A stretch of DNA of 64,000 nucleotides from Physcomitrium patens (GCF_000002425.4 NC_037253.1:9525310-9589309), one strand, 5' to 3'; positions 45,259 through 56,369 are shown, counted from the stretch's first letter. The notes: generated by a model not told the origin, from the letters alone. Numbers and translations are program-made.

Positions 45259-47109
45259 TGTCGTGTTGTAACACAACTACATGGTGAAAATATAAATAAA
45301 AAAGATTTTATTAATATTTAGTCATCTTGGATGTTAGAAACAGTGACCAATTCCAGTGCCATTATTTAGGGGCCAGTTAATGTTACTTCATTGCAAGCTA
45401 TACCACTGTACGTGACATCAGTAATATGCTCTACTGGCGTCATCAAACTAAATATCCTCCGTACGAACGAAAAAACCAAGATCATTTTCTAATCCTATAT
45501 GGAACAAGCCTAGTAGGTATATACTAGTGGAGACACCCAATATACCTGATGGAAGTGCAAGAAGACCACTTCGTTGTTTCTGTTGCAGACAGATTATTCA
45601 TTATGCTAGTAAATGTTTCAATCCCAGAGCCAGTGATAATTATGCACCAATGTATGGGAATTGCAAGCAGTCAAGACATACTTATTAGCAATGTAATGCT
45701 CTGTTCAATTTCAATAATCAGGATCAGCAGATCCAAAGCCAAGAAAAAATATTGAGGAGATAAATCGAGGACCTCAAGATTCTCCAATAAATCAGATGGA
45801 ATGTGTCTAAGCCATTCTTACTAGGAGTCGACAAAAGGAGAAAGGATCAATTCAACATTTGGGTGAGCCTAATATGAAGGGCTAATTTGACCCAATTAAA
45901 GGGACATCCATTCCAGGTCCTGTTACGGGCCTCTTACCCAGTATGAGACTTGACTTGGTTGGACAATCCAATGAGTTCCCGATTACAAAGGCTTCGATTC
46001 CATTTCAAGCTGTTTTGTTCTTTACGTCATTTTGGAGAAACGTCCTTTCTATGGAAAGATCTTCTTAGAGGCGGAAATTCTATGGAATCGTAGTTTGCTA
46101 TTCCAATTCGGAGTCCAGGGCGGAAGAATAGGGAGGTTTTTGGAGTCGGAGAGCTAGCATTAGGCTCCTTCGAAAGGTATAAGACTTGAGTTCATAGGAT
46201 TTGGCAGGACTTTTACAATCGTTGTTGAAAGTTAGTGTTTGTATTGGTGATTTGGTTTTTTTTTGTAATAAAGTTAGGGCTAGCACTCTTGATTGTTTTG
46301 TGAAATTGGAGAAACATCTACAATTGAAATTTTAGAAGTGTCTAGATGAATGAGTATGCCAAGTGTATATAAAAACTTGTATTAATATAAGGATACAAAT
46401 AGAGGATATTTTATCGTTAGTGTAAAGAGGTATCAAAAGTTGGCAGATTGAGGTTGTTTAGGATTTTTGTGATATCTAGAGATCTACTAGCTAGAATAAG
46501 GTGAATTTTAGCATGGTAAGTTGGAGACTTAAAGATGGAGCTGCACACAAAGTTTGAATGAGAATTAATAGTTGGAGAAGAAGAAATTGCAATTCAAAGT
46601 TCGTCATCAACTTTCTAGGCAGCGGTCACAAGACATCAGTGTGGATTTATGGCATTTTCTTACAATCTGTAAGTTGGATTGGTTTGAAACTTCTTGAACA
46701 TTTAGAAGACTTGCAAAGACACTAGTGATAGAAGTTTTACAACAATTGGACAATCAGATTAAAAATTACAGCTTACCAAAGCTTGCTGTCTAGGATTAGG
46801 GTTTAAAAATTAAAAAATTAAAAATTAAATATTAAAAAAAAGAAGAAAGAATAATATTAATAAATAAAATAAAATAAAATAAAACTAACAAATAACAAAA
46901 GAATTTATTCTTATAATATCTTGAAGTTATAAAAAGTAGCATTTCTAAGCACTTTGTATTGGAATTAAGCTTTTACATTGAAATCCAAAATAGTTTGTAT
47001 TTAGATATTTGAAATCCATTAGACTATTTGGATATTTACAAAACATTGTTTAATCTTTTACAACCAGACATCCGGTACCTTCTCAAACAAGATAGCAAGT
47101 AATACGATA
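45259..47109 (+). repeat. E0 3' LTR
   Basis: A 1,851-bp LTR from TGTCGTGTTGTAACAC to GTAATACGATA. It holds the empty S1 target site (ACGA at 45467-45470), the captured Gag segment, and an AAAATTAAAAATT region near 46800-46890. Confidence 0.92.
45471..45895 (+). pseudogene. Captured Gag fragment with twin zinc knuckles inside the E0 3' LTR
   Basis: Same segment as 28910-29335. It reads RPLRCFCCRQIIHYASKC (an intact CCHC knuckle from about 45575), then YGNCKQSRHTY and, after a stop, QCNALFNFNN. Presence at the same place in both LTRs shows that it was part of the LTR before E0 inserted. Confidence 0.75.
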
Positions 47110-47113
47110 ATGT

Positions 47114-47600
47114 ATTGTATCTCGCCATCTATTCAAAGAAGAACATGTCATTTTCAAAGATCTTCATCTTGATTGCATCGTCTTGAAGGTTGTGATAATC
47201 ATAATATCTTGTCCAACAAGTCAACAAACGAAGGCTCTTGAGTTGAATCCACAGATTGTTAGTTTTCTATCTCCTCAACATCATAACTATAAAGAAGCTA
47301 CAAACAAGGATTGAAAGTAGAATGTTATCTTATTTAGATCTTGATTCTTTTATAAAGAAGGTTTTCATCTTGATTTTGATGGATGTCGTCGATAAAAAGC
47401 CTCCATTGCCTTTGCTGCATTTGTAAGATTCTTTACAAGCTCTCATGTATATTCACTAATATCATATCCGTGCTAATGGATAAGATATTCCAATTTATTT
47501 TGGCGCTGCCTTGAATCTAAGACTTCTTCTACTTCAAACTCTTCATTATTATTTACTTCTATGGGAGGAGGTGGAGCTTGACTTCTTCTTGGTATGTCCA
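47114..47600 (-). pseudogene. pol: Ch2 3' untranslated part and chromodomain relic
   Basis: ATGT at 47110-47113 is the E0 duplication. The DNA at about 47390-47550 reads, in the minus sense, as a decayed chromodomain: EVEEVLDSRQRQ, KLEYLIH, HGYDISEYT, with stops. It aligns with the Ch1 chromodomain at 9611-9787. Confidence 0.8.
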
Positions 47601-48860
47601 CTATCTTATATGGTTTAAAAAGAGACTTGTTGAATATTGGATGGATTTTCATTGACTCTGATAGGTATAAATGATATGCAACTGGATTGATTTGTGCAGA
47701 AATAGAAAATGGTAGCAGCCTTCAACAATCCAACTTGTCACAAGGATGAGAGATCTTGATATTGCGACAAAGTAACCATACTTTATTACCCATGTAGAAT
47801 GGTGGTTGTTCCTTTTGATAGACATCCGCATTGACCTTTTGTTGTTCTTGAGCTTCTTTTAACTATGCCTTGATCGTTGCATGTAGCTCTGACAAATGAA
47901 TTGCCAAATCATTTGCAATAGGATTATCAATTTTTGAAAAGTCAAAAATATCAAGTCATAGATGATAACCATAATTGGTAAAGAAAGGTGTTTGTTTTGT
48001 AGAAGAATGTACCATATTATTGTAAGTAAATTCTACTAATGGCAAAAGATTTGTCCAATCATCTTGTTAGTAGTTAATGGTACATCTTAAATACCGCTCC
48101 AAAACTTGATTAACACACTCCATTTGTCCATCAATTTGAGGATGGAATGCCAAAGACAGTTTTATATCTACTTTTAGAATCTTGAAAAGAATTTGTAAAA
48201 ATCTTAATATAAATTAAGTTCTCCTATCTGATATAATATCCTTGGGTAATCCATGATAGCGATAGATATTGTCAAGAAAGAGCTTAGCTGTTTCTTCACC
48301 TGTGATAGATTTTGTACATAGTACAAAATATGCCATCTTAGTAAAATGATCTACTATCACGAATATAGAGTCATAAGAACCTGAAATTGGAAGATCCGTA
48401 ATGAAATCCATAGAAACACAAGACCATGGTTGTTTTGGAATGGATAATGGCTAAAGAAGTCTGTAAGGTCAATGACGAGGAGTTTTTGATCTCAAACAAA
48501 TATCACAAGATTGTACAAAATCTTTGATTGCTTTCCACATTTGGGACCGCCAAAAGTCCTTAGATATTAATTCCAAAGTTTTACTGTATCCAAAATGTCC
48601 TACTGTTGGAAAGTCATGATGAGCTTCAAGAGCACGTAATTGAGCTTCACCTTCTGGATCATATAGGCGTCCCTCAAAATATAGTAGATTTTTCTTGAAT
48701 TCAAACTTGGAAGTATCATGAGACTTTGAAGGATTTTCCTTAATATCATGAATAAGAGGATTAGAAGACATACTTGACTGAACTTGCTTAATGAAAGTTG
48801 AATCAACAGTTGGTATTGATTTCATTGCTCAAAGATGAAGATGCTCTGGCTTCAAGAGAA
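47601..48860 (-). pseudogene. pol: Ch2 integrase
   Basis: Zinc domain and core are readable in 48469-48825 (HHDFPTVGHFGYSKTLELIS, CDICLRSK) and 48214-48411 (MDFITDLPISGSYDSIFVIV, DHFTKMAYFV, LPKDIISDRRT). The lower part to 47601 follows the Ch1 DNA with stops, including the GPF-like module. Inactive. Confidence 0.88.
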
Positions 48861-49760
48861 TTATTTGTTGTTGATCAAAAGCAGCATCTCCTTTCTTTGG
48901 TGCAAGGTAAGATTGTCTAGAGAGTGCATCTGACAAACCTTGTTATTTTTTTGGTCAATAAAAGATCTTGAATTCGAATCTTGACAAAGACATACTTCAA
49001 CGGGCTTGGTAATAATTCAAGTATGAATCTATTCAAATATGAAGTTCATGTTCTTTTATATTCTTAGAATAGATTAAGATATTGTCTAGGTAACAAACAA
49101 CAAAATCATGTAAAAACTCTCGAAAGACATCATTCATTAGATGTTGGAATGCTGCTAGTGCATTTATAAGTCCAAAAGGCATGACATTATATTCAAAATG
49201 TCGATACCTTGTTTGAAATGCAGTCTTCCATTCATCTCTTTCTTTGATGCGTACTAGATTGTATGCTCTTCATAGATCTATTTTTAAATAGATCTTAGCT
49301 TGATTCATCTGATCAAAGAGTCCAAATATCAAAGGTAGTAGGTACCTATTTTTTATAGTAATTTTATTGAGTCTTCGATAATTGACATATATCTGCAATG
49401 AACCATTTTTTTTCTTCACAAATAAAATTGGAGCTCGTGCTGGAGATTTGAAATGGCGTATGAAATTCTTGGCCCATCTCTCTTCAATATACTCCTTGAA
49501 TTCAGCCAACTCATTTTGAGATAATTTGTAGATTGGTCTAAATGGCGATTGTGCTCCTTCTTAGAGGTCAATTGAGCAATTATAGGGATGATGTTCCGGA
49601 AGAGTATCCACATCCTTCTTCTCAAATACATCTTGAAAATCTTGATATTGGCTTGGAATGCCACTTGAAGTCTTTTCACCAATAGAAACAGGTGTGGCAT
49701 AAATGACTCAAGGTGATCTTTGTTTTGCAGCATGCAAGAAAGCTCTTGCACCTACAAATA
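48861..49760 (-). pseudogene. pol: Ch2 reverse transcriptase, truncated
   Basis: 49270-49509 reads EYIEERWAKNFIRHFKSP, FVKKKNGSLQIYVNYRRLN and LLPLIFGLFDQ (RT fingers). Palm sequence continues leftward to about 49040, where the Y-L-D-D region is damaged. Most of the thumb, connection and RNase H is missing compared with Ch1: only about 200 bp separate the active-site region from the linker before integrase. An internal deletion removed it. Confidence 0.82.
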
Positions 49761-50240
49761 TAGGTTTAATTATACTAGACTTATGACTTTCTACTTCATT
49801 AACTATGCTCTTAATTATACTTTCAATAAAGTTAAGACTGCGAGAAGTCTAATTTATTTTAGGATTATATTTTTTTAGCCATAATAAACCTAGAATGACT
49901 GGATTAGAAAGAGATCTAATGATATTAAATATTACAAAGCTACTATGACCATTATTTGTTATTTCTATAGGAAGGATTTCATGAGCAACATCTCTTGAAG
50001 ACAAAGATGATCATCCATGACTTCTACATGAACAGGTTTAGTTTTCTTTACTAAAAATATGCTATATCTTTTAGCAAATTCTTCATCTAAGAAACATGCT
50101 GAGGCTCCTGAATCTAGCAAGGTAGAGGCTTTGTAATGTTTAGGTCCTAAAATAATATTTATAGTAAAACATGGAGATGGTTCTGAAGAGAGGATAGGAC
50201 CTTCACTAGGCATTGTACAAGGTTCCAACTGCATAGTCCC
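49761..50240 (-). pseudogene. pol: Ch2 protease
   Basis: 49965-50234 reads CFTINIILGPKHYKASTLL, then DSGASACFLDEEFAKRYS with an intact D-S-G, and KTKPVHVEVMDD, matching the Ch1 protease. Stops follow downstream. Confidence 0.88.
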
Positions 50241-51259
50241 TATTGTAGCTGGACAAATTTATTTTTCGACATGCTATCTTTTTTGATCACCGTACTCCTC
50301 ATTTTAAAGTTGCGTCACTTCTTTAGGTAATGTTGAGTAATGTGCTTAGGTTCTCCACAATATAAGCACAATCTTTTCTGACAACGATGAGTCTTTTTTT
50401 GCTCAGTAAGAGGTTTGAAATGTATCACATCAATTTGCATATCCTCTACTTTCGAATATATGTGTTGAAGAGATGTTGGTGTTGCTATTGAATTATAGTA
50501 ACATTGAGGTCCACTTATATGGTTCTCAGATCAGAATTCAAAAAGATGATTGTAGCACTTCACAGCAAAGTTAATTACTTAATTCAATGTTTGAGGATCA
50601 AGTAAGTTGAGCATTAATTTTTTTACCTCATATTGTAATCCGTAGAGAAATTGGTTAATAAGTGCAACTTCATCCCACTTGATATCAGTTGCAAGTTATC
50701 AAAATTGTGAAGCATACAACATCACTGATCAATTTTCTTGTCGCAAAATATGGATCTTATTGGTTGCAACACATATAACATCATGTTCTCCATACATAGA
50801 TCAAAACTCTATCAAAAAAGCCTCTAGATTTTCTAATATTGGATCTCATCGTTCAAAAAAAGATCAAAATCATGGTATTGTTGAACTTGAAAGAAGCATA
50901 CCAATGAATCTAACTTGCAATCCTGGAATTAGATAGCTTTGGAGTTGAAGTTCAATCACAAGTTGTACTTGATTAATAAATCCTCTAAACTTTAATCTAG
51001 TGCCATCAAACTTCTTGAATAGGATAATTTTTGGTTCTCTAACACTGAAAGGGTGTTCTACCATAGAAGAAGGGACATGATTTGGTGCAGATATTGAAGC
51101 AGCTCCAATCATTTCTATATCTTCACTTCTTGTCAATCTTCTTGCTCGTTGTGGTGGTAAATTGAGTTGATGCATTGCAAGCATTAACTCCCTCAATTGC
51201 TCTTGCATTTGTGCCATTGCACTCTTTATTTCAGCAAGTTCTGCTATGATAACACTCAA
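50241..51259 (-). pseudogene. gag: Ch2 gag
   Basis: Starts at about 51259 (MSVIIAELAEIKSAMAQMQ, a coiled N-terminus), then KIILFKKFDGTRLKFRGFINQVQLV. The middle is broken. The zinc knuckle near 50335-50395 reads CLYCGEPKHITQHY, with the last Cys lost. Aligns with the Ch1 gag. Confidence 0.85.
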
Positions 51260-51446
51260 AAAAGAAAAAATGTTTAATATCGCTCAAGACAAATAAAAGA
51301 GAGGATTTGAGAACAAAGAAAATACTAAAGACAATATCAGTTTAGAAGAGGGTAATATGCAACTTCTATTATGCTTATGTCTTATCAAGAGAAAAGAGCA
51401 ATCCACTCTTAATCAAGATTAGACAAAGCTGTAATATTGTAAGTGT

Positions 51447-51459
51447 ACTCTTGTCAACC
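51447..51459 (-). other. Ch2 primer-binding site complementary to its own LTR
   Basis: The element strand reads GGTTGACAAGAGT, touching the 5' LTR at 51460. GTTGACAAGAGT occurs on the plus strand exactly in the 3' LTR (14962-14973) and with one transition in the 5' LTR (51631-51642). The RNA copy can thus pair with this site over 12 nt. Confidence 0.78.
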
Positions 51460-52013
51460 TGTCAAGGACAAGAATATGATAAAAATAAATAAATAAATAA
51501 AACTTCTCTCAAAGAAAGATGACAAAATAGAAATAACTTGATATGTATATTAAGAAAGAAATTGGAATGGCTATTGCTAAAAGCCAAGAAAACTAGAGAC
51601 CCTTGAAACTAGACTGGAAGCAAGAAAAGAGTTGATAAGAGTGAAGAAGGCTTTACTCTTTTCTCTATATATACTATCTAACTAGAGGCTACGTGGCAAT
51701 ATTCTATAAGACCTCCAATATGTGTTGACTTTATAAGCCACATGCCTTGACTTATAAGGCAAGTTTTTCTACGTATGAGCCACATAGTTAGCTTGGTGTT
51801 CAAGTTAACAACATGTGTGGCACATGGCCAACTTGTTGACCACGTTTCTAATCCAAAAAGTTAATTAAAGACACTTATAAAGTCAAAACAGCATCTATGG
51901 AGCTTCTAGGAAGCTTTTATAGTAAATATTATAGAATTAACTTACTTTTATCTATTTTTACTTACTTCTACCTATTTATATAATTACTAGCTTATATGTG
52001 TATGTCTATGATA
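51460..52013 (-). repeat. Ch2 5' LTR with TATA box
   Basis: A 554-bp LTR from TGTCAAGGACAAG to GTCTATGATA on the plus strand. TATATATA lies at 51666-51673, 31 nt upstream (element sense) of the priming segment, the same spacing as in Ch1. Confidence 0.9.
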
Positions 52014-52265
52014 TATACTTATTTTAAGAACTTTATGGTATAGAATTGAAGATACTTATAGCAAGTAAACGAATCAAGTCATTTAATAAGGAGATGAAGG
52101 TATTTCTTTTGATGAAGAACAAAATCTCATACAAGATATATTTAGATGGAAGTAGAGTAATAAATTGAAGATTAAGAATTTGAACAAGATGAAGAGCGTT
52201 CTAAATCAACATATTGAAGAATCATTGGTACATGCTAGAGGATGCACAGATTTAAGAGAGGTGGA
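52014..52265 (+). pseudogene. pol: F: extreme 3' end of an E-family pol
   Basis: Aligns with the end of E2 integrase and its 3' untranslated part (E2 38850-39121). The counterpart of LDGTKLKIPI…GKRVKIFK is recognisable at DNA level with frameshifts. GAGGATGCACAG and AGAGAGGTGGA (polypurine tract) precede the LTR. The rest of F is absent; the Ch2 LTR abuts. Confidence 0.8.
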
Positions 52266-52640
52266 TGTTGTGATGTAACATGACTAATAGATGAAAGAAT
52301 GTAGAAATTATTTTATTATAAAAGATCTTAGTTTAAAATACTATAGCAAATTATTTTAAAAATTTATATTATGGTCAAAAGGATAGTAAAACTAAAAAGT
52401 ATTAATATTACCTTTTACAAAATAGACTTTTATTTATTTTATAGAGCCATGAATAAAAAATAAATAAATAAATAAACAAAATAAATTAGAAAATCAAATA
52501 GTAAAGGCATATGTAGGAAGAAATTAAGAGTATATTTTAGCAAAATTTACCTCAACAAGCTAAGAATTGATATCCAAAGAGGTATGATTGTCAACCGAGG
52601 TTGAAATCAGATCCCAAGGTACAAAATTGCACAATTACAA

Positions 52641-53909
52641 TGTTGTATTATGTGTTGTCTTACTTGGAAATACATCAGGCACCTAATTATGAAAGGTGAG
52701 GTTATGTTTTACAATTATCCAAGAAATCTAAATAAGTTTCATCCATATGAAAAGAGTATAATCTAAATTTTAATTCAAGAGTGCTAAAAAAGACTCTTCT
52801 TAGTAGCTTCAATTAAATATAAACCTCAATTAACTTGTTACTTTCATATTTAAGCAATTTAGATTTTTCTTGTAAGCTCCAACTCTAATCAGTGAGCTTT
52901 GGCTCGCTGTAACTTCTAATTTGATAGTCCACTTAACATGAAATTTTGTGTGCAATTGTCAATGAAAGTCTTCTATATGCTCAAGTATTTTTATCTCAAT
53001 CCAAATTACGGATTATGAGAAAACCTCCAAAAATTGCATTGATGTCACTTAGCTACCAACTTAAATAGTGAAGCAAAAGTTCCAATAGTAATTTTTCCTT
53101 CTCCAACTATTAACTTTGATTCAAAATTGGTATGTAGCTTAATCTTCAAGTCTTTCAATACCACGCTAAATTTTACCTTGATCAAACTAGTAGATCTCTA
53201 GATATCATAGAAATCCTATTTAATCCCAAGTTACCAATTTCTAATATATTCTTGTACCAAAACCTAGATATCTCTCAATTGCACTATTAGATTACCACAA
53301 AATTTTATAAATACCTTCAATACCTAATTATCCAAGTACTATCAAAATTTAGACTATAAATATGAGACCAATTTTATGAAATAGTTTAGAGTGCGAACCT
53401 TAATTTTATTGCATAAATTCTAAGTTGCCAATACAAATCTTGACTTCCAACAGTAATTGCTAACTATCTTCAAATCCTAATCTCCGATCTTTGAATGAAT
53501 CCCTATTTTGCCTTAAGAGGTTGTTTTAGTAGCTAGAGGTCTGATTTTAATCCTATCTCACAAACGATCAACCCTTGAGTATTAATCTAACCTATCGTAA
53601 GGATTTTTTAGTTCAATCCTATCCTTAACTTAATCTTAGTATCAACTATACTAATTATTTATCTCTTCTAATATGATTTTATCAATTTATGGTCTTTCTA
53701 AGGTAGTAAAAGAGTCTCTATACCTAGAAGGTAAAATTACTAATTAACCTTCAACCTACTAACTATTAAGATAAGAAAATAACCTAAAAAGCTTTTATAA
53801 AAGCCATATTTAGATACCTTGAATAATTATTGAATCAAGTTAATTAGATATTAATTAGAAATTCAATTTTGATTATAGTTTCACTATATAGTCGTATTAC
53901 ATCACGACA
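52641..53909 (-). mobile_element. S3: solo LTR in the F LTR
   Basis: A 1,269-bp LTR from TGTTGTATTATGTG to GTATTACATCACGACA, bounded by a perfect ACAA duplication (52637-52640 and 53910-53913). The orientation is opposite to its host LTR, so the pair looks like an inverted repeat. Confidence 0.9.
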
Positions 53910-54589
53910 ACAATGATTTTGAGATTGTTTTGGAGATCAGAGAGTAGGATTTGATAGCGGACTTCATAGGATTTTTATGAGCATTAATTTTGTGTGATTT
54001 AAATTTTTAATGACTTTTTAAGAACTTTACAAAATCAAGTTTGTTTTGGATGACTCAAGTTTTTGTGAAATAAAATAAGATTGACGTTTTGGATATTTTC
54101 AAGAGTTTTTTAGTAGATCTATAATTGAAATTTTGTGTGTTAATGGTTATAATTGTGCTTAATATGTATTGTAAATTTTATCATGATCTAATATTTGATG
54201 TGAGGATTATTGAGATTCAAGAGGATTGAGGTCTTCAAAAGTAGAATTTTAGATCTAGTGAGGATTTCTAAGATTTCTTGCAATTAACTTGTTGGATTGG
54301 AGTGAAAGTTATGTATATGGATAGAATAAAAAACTTATTTTTCTACTTATATTAGAATTTTGAGATCAATTGAATAATTCAAAAGGGAGATGTCAATACT
54401 GGAAGGTCTACATCAAGGTTGGAGAAGAACACTAGTCAACATCTGAGCAGATTTTAGGATTTTTCTTCTATTTGGTAAGTGAAATTGTCTTCAAATTTTT
54501 TGTATTTTTTTGTAACTAAGATATTGAAAGGTGTATAAAATTTTAAATAAGATCAATGGTTTAATTAAAAGATATTGAGGTTCTAAACT

Positions 54590-55060
54590 ATCTTAGGATT
54601 TGATTTAAGGTTTAAGATTTGTTTAGGGTTTGATTTACGTTTTAGGATTTTATTAGGATTTTATTAGGATTTGATTTAGAATTTCGGATTTAAGATTTGA
54701 TTAGGATTTTATTTAGTATTTAAGATTTAAGATTTAATTAAGATTTGATTTAGGATTTAAAATTTGATTAGGATTTGATTAAGATTTGATTAAAATTTAA
54801 TTAGAGTTTGATTTAGAATCTAAAATTTGATTAGGATTTGATTTAAGATTTAAGATTTGATTAGGATTTGATTTAGAATTTAGGATTTGGTTAGGATTTG
54901 ATTAGGATTTGATTTAGGATTTAAAATTCGTCTAAGGTTTGATTTAGAGTTTTGGATTTGTCTAAGATTTGATTTAGGAATTAAGATTTATGTAGAATTT
55001 GATTAAAGTGCATTAGGATTTCAATTAGGATTAAATTAGAACTTGATTGAGATTTATTTA
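54590..55060. repeat. Telomere-like degenerate array in the F LTR
   Basis: About 470 bp of TTAGGATTTGATT / TTTAGGATTTAAG units, the reverse complement type of the array at 15661-16093. Units of about 12-13 and 17-18 bp, imperfect. Confidence 0.9.
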
Positions 55061-55344
55061 AGATATATTGTGATTATTTTAATATTTTTTAGGACTTCTT
55101 AAGGATTCTTTTAAGGTTTATTGTAGATTATCTTTCAACTCCTTTAAGATTTTTTATTATTTCTTTTGTAATTTCTTTAAGGTTTCTTTCAAATTTGAAT
55201 AAAGCTTCTTTAGCATTATTAAGATTTAATTAAAATTTATTTAGTATTCTATTTGATTTAGGATTTTGTTATTATAATTTCTATTCTACCTTCCACAGCC
55301 AGGTACTTGGTGTACTCTCAAGCAATATCTCACATAATATGACA

Positions 55345-55990
55345 ACACATAAAGAGCATATCTTTTAGTACTTCATCTATTACTTGCAAGATGAATTTGG
55401 TCTTCATTACATCTAATAAAAGTCTCTCTAAAGATGAAAGTTGAAAGAATTTTCTTTTAAACTTCCTAAACAATTCATTAGAGGTCATAGATCTTATTGA
55501 TTGTTACTCAATCCATTTCAAAAATAAAATCTTGATAATTCTATCAGAAACTTTATCATAAAATTCATCATTCAACTTCCTTTTAAAGTCACTATAAGCC
55601 TCTAAATTATTTCCATGTGAATCTATTATTTTCTTGTTAATTTCAAGAATGCATGCCAAATCAAAATAAAAAAAATATAATAAGACTCAAGGACTTGATG
55701 TATCTCCATCTCTCTGATATATTTTCAAAAAAACTTGGTGATGTTCTTTCTATCAAACCTTTTATGCTTATTGATCATGCCTTATAATACCTTGACTACC
55801 CCCTTCTTGTTTGCTTGCTTCTTTTGTGGTCTCTCTATAAACATACTTAAAGCCAAAAACAAATTATTTGTATTTGCTCCCCCAATACCACTTGTATTAG
55901 TCCCCTCAAAAAATATTACAAAAAAATTACATCTTTTTTTAAACTCTTGAATTTCTTTTTCATGCTTCAAGCTTCTATTTTAGTCCCATA
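55345..55990 (-). pseudogene. gag: K: divergent gag of the E superfamily
   Basis: Read on the minus strand the DNA gives MKHEKEIQEFKK at the start (55970), then RFDRKNITKFF and KYIREMEIHQVL, HGNNLEAYSDFKRKLNDEFY, DRIIKILFLKWIE, ELFRKFKRKFFQLSSLERL. This aligns in order with the E1 Gag (FDGRNISRYLRCYVREMELNRV, CGNSWEDFSHALKDEYF, DRITKKLFLGWIE, ELLREFERQYSQLS). Identity is low and stops are few, so K is a distant lineage rather than a decayed E1 copy. F may have inserted in it. Confidence 0.72.
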
Positions 55991-56369
55991 TTTCTATTAA
56001 GCTTCACTTACACTTTCAATTTTCCTAAAAGATGCTTTCAAATAAAGCACCAAATTTATATTAAGGAGGCAAGCTTCTTTAGGAGAATATGGAATCTTTG
56101 ATTACAAATAGGTTGCAAGAAAGCATAATGTTGTCTCAATAAACTTAAATATAAAAAATTAATCCAAAGGTTGAGTATAATATTTAGATTAATTCCTTTT
56201 TTGTATCAAGATACATCTAATTCCTAACCTCTTTTTATTAAAATATCTATAACTTATTTTTTACTAATCCAATATAGGAAAAGCTTAATTTATTGAACTT
56301 AATTCAAGCTAAAAACTTCAAAATTTTAAAATCAATAAATATTTTTTTAAAAAAAATGAGAGCAAAACT

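Larger units (their letters stand above)
17445..47109 (+). mobile_element. E0: old full-length Ty3-type element with 1.85-kb LTRs
   Basis: Parts of E0 itself: 5' LTR 17445-17656 and 28910-30553; internal 30554-31764 and 40500-45258; 3' LTR 45259-47109. Flanks ATGC (17441-17444) and ATGT (47110-47113) give a 4-bp duplication with one change. It encodes gag-PR, RT-RH and IN like E1 and E2, but keeps catalytic residues they have lost. Both LTRs contain a captured Gag fragment with two zinc knuckles. Many stops; inactive. Confidence 0.9.
14791..52013 (-). mobile_element. Ch2: older chromovirus, host of the nest
   Basis: A decayed relative of Ch1 in minus orientation. Its own parts are 14791-15344, 17130-17444 and 47114-52013; the remainder is later insertions. 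The LTRs are 554 bp and about 92% alike. Gag, PR, RT, IN and chromodomain can all be traced but carry many stops. The flanks (GCAAC left, TATAC right) do not form a target duplication, and they belong to oppositely oriented E-family elements. Confidence 0.88.
52266..55344 (+). repeat. F 3' LTR, split by S3
   Basis: F itself is 52266-52640 and 53914-55344. It starts TGTTGTGATGTAACATGAC and ends CACATAATATGACA. It contains a telomere-like array in its second part, like solo LTR C. Confidence 0.85.

Noticed and set aside
52266-55344. Another inverted LTR pair resembling a fold-back element
   Set aside because: S3 is a nested solo LTR with a perfect ACAA duplication.
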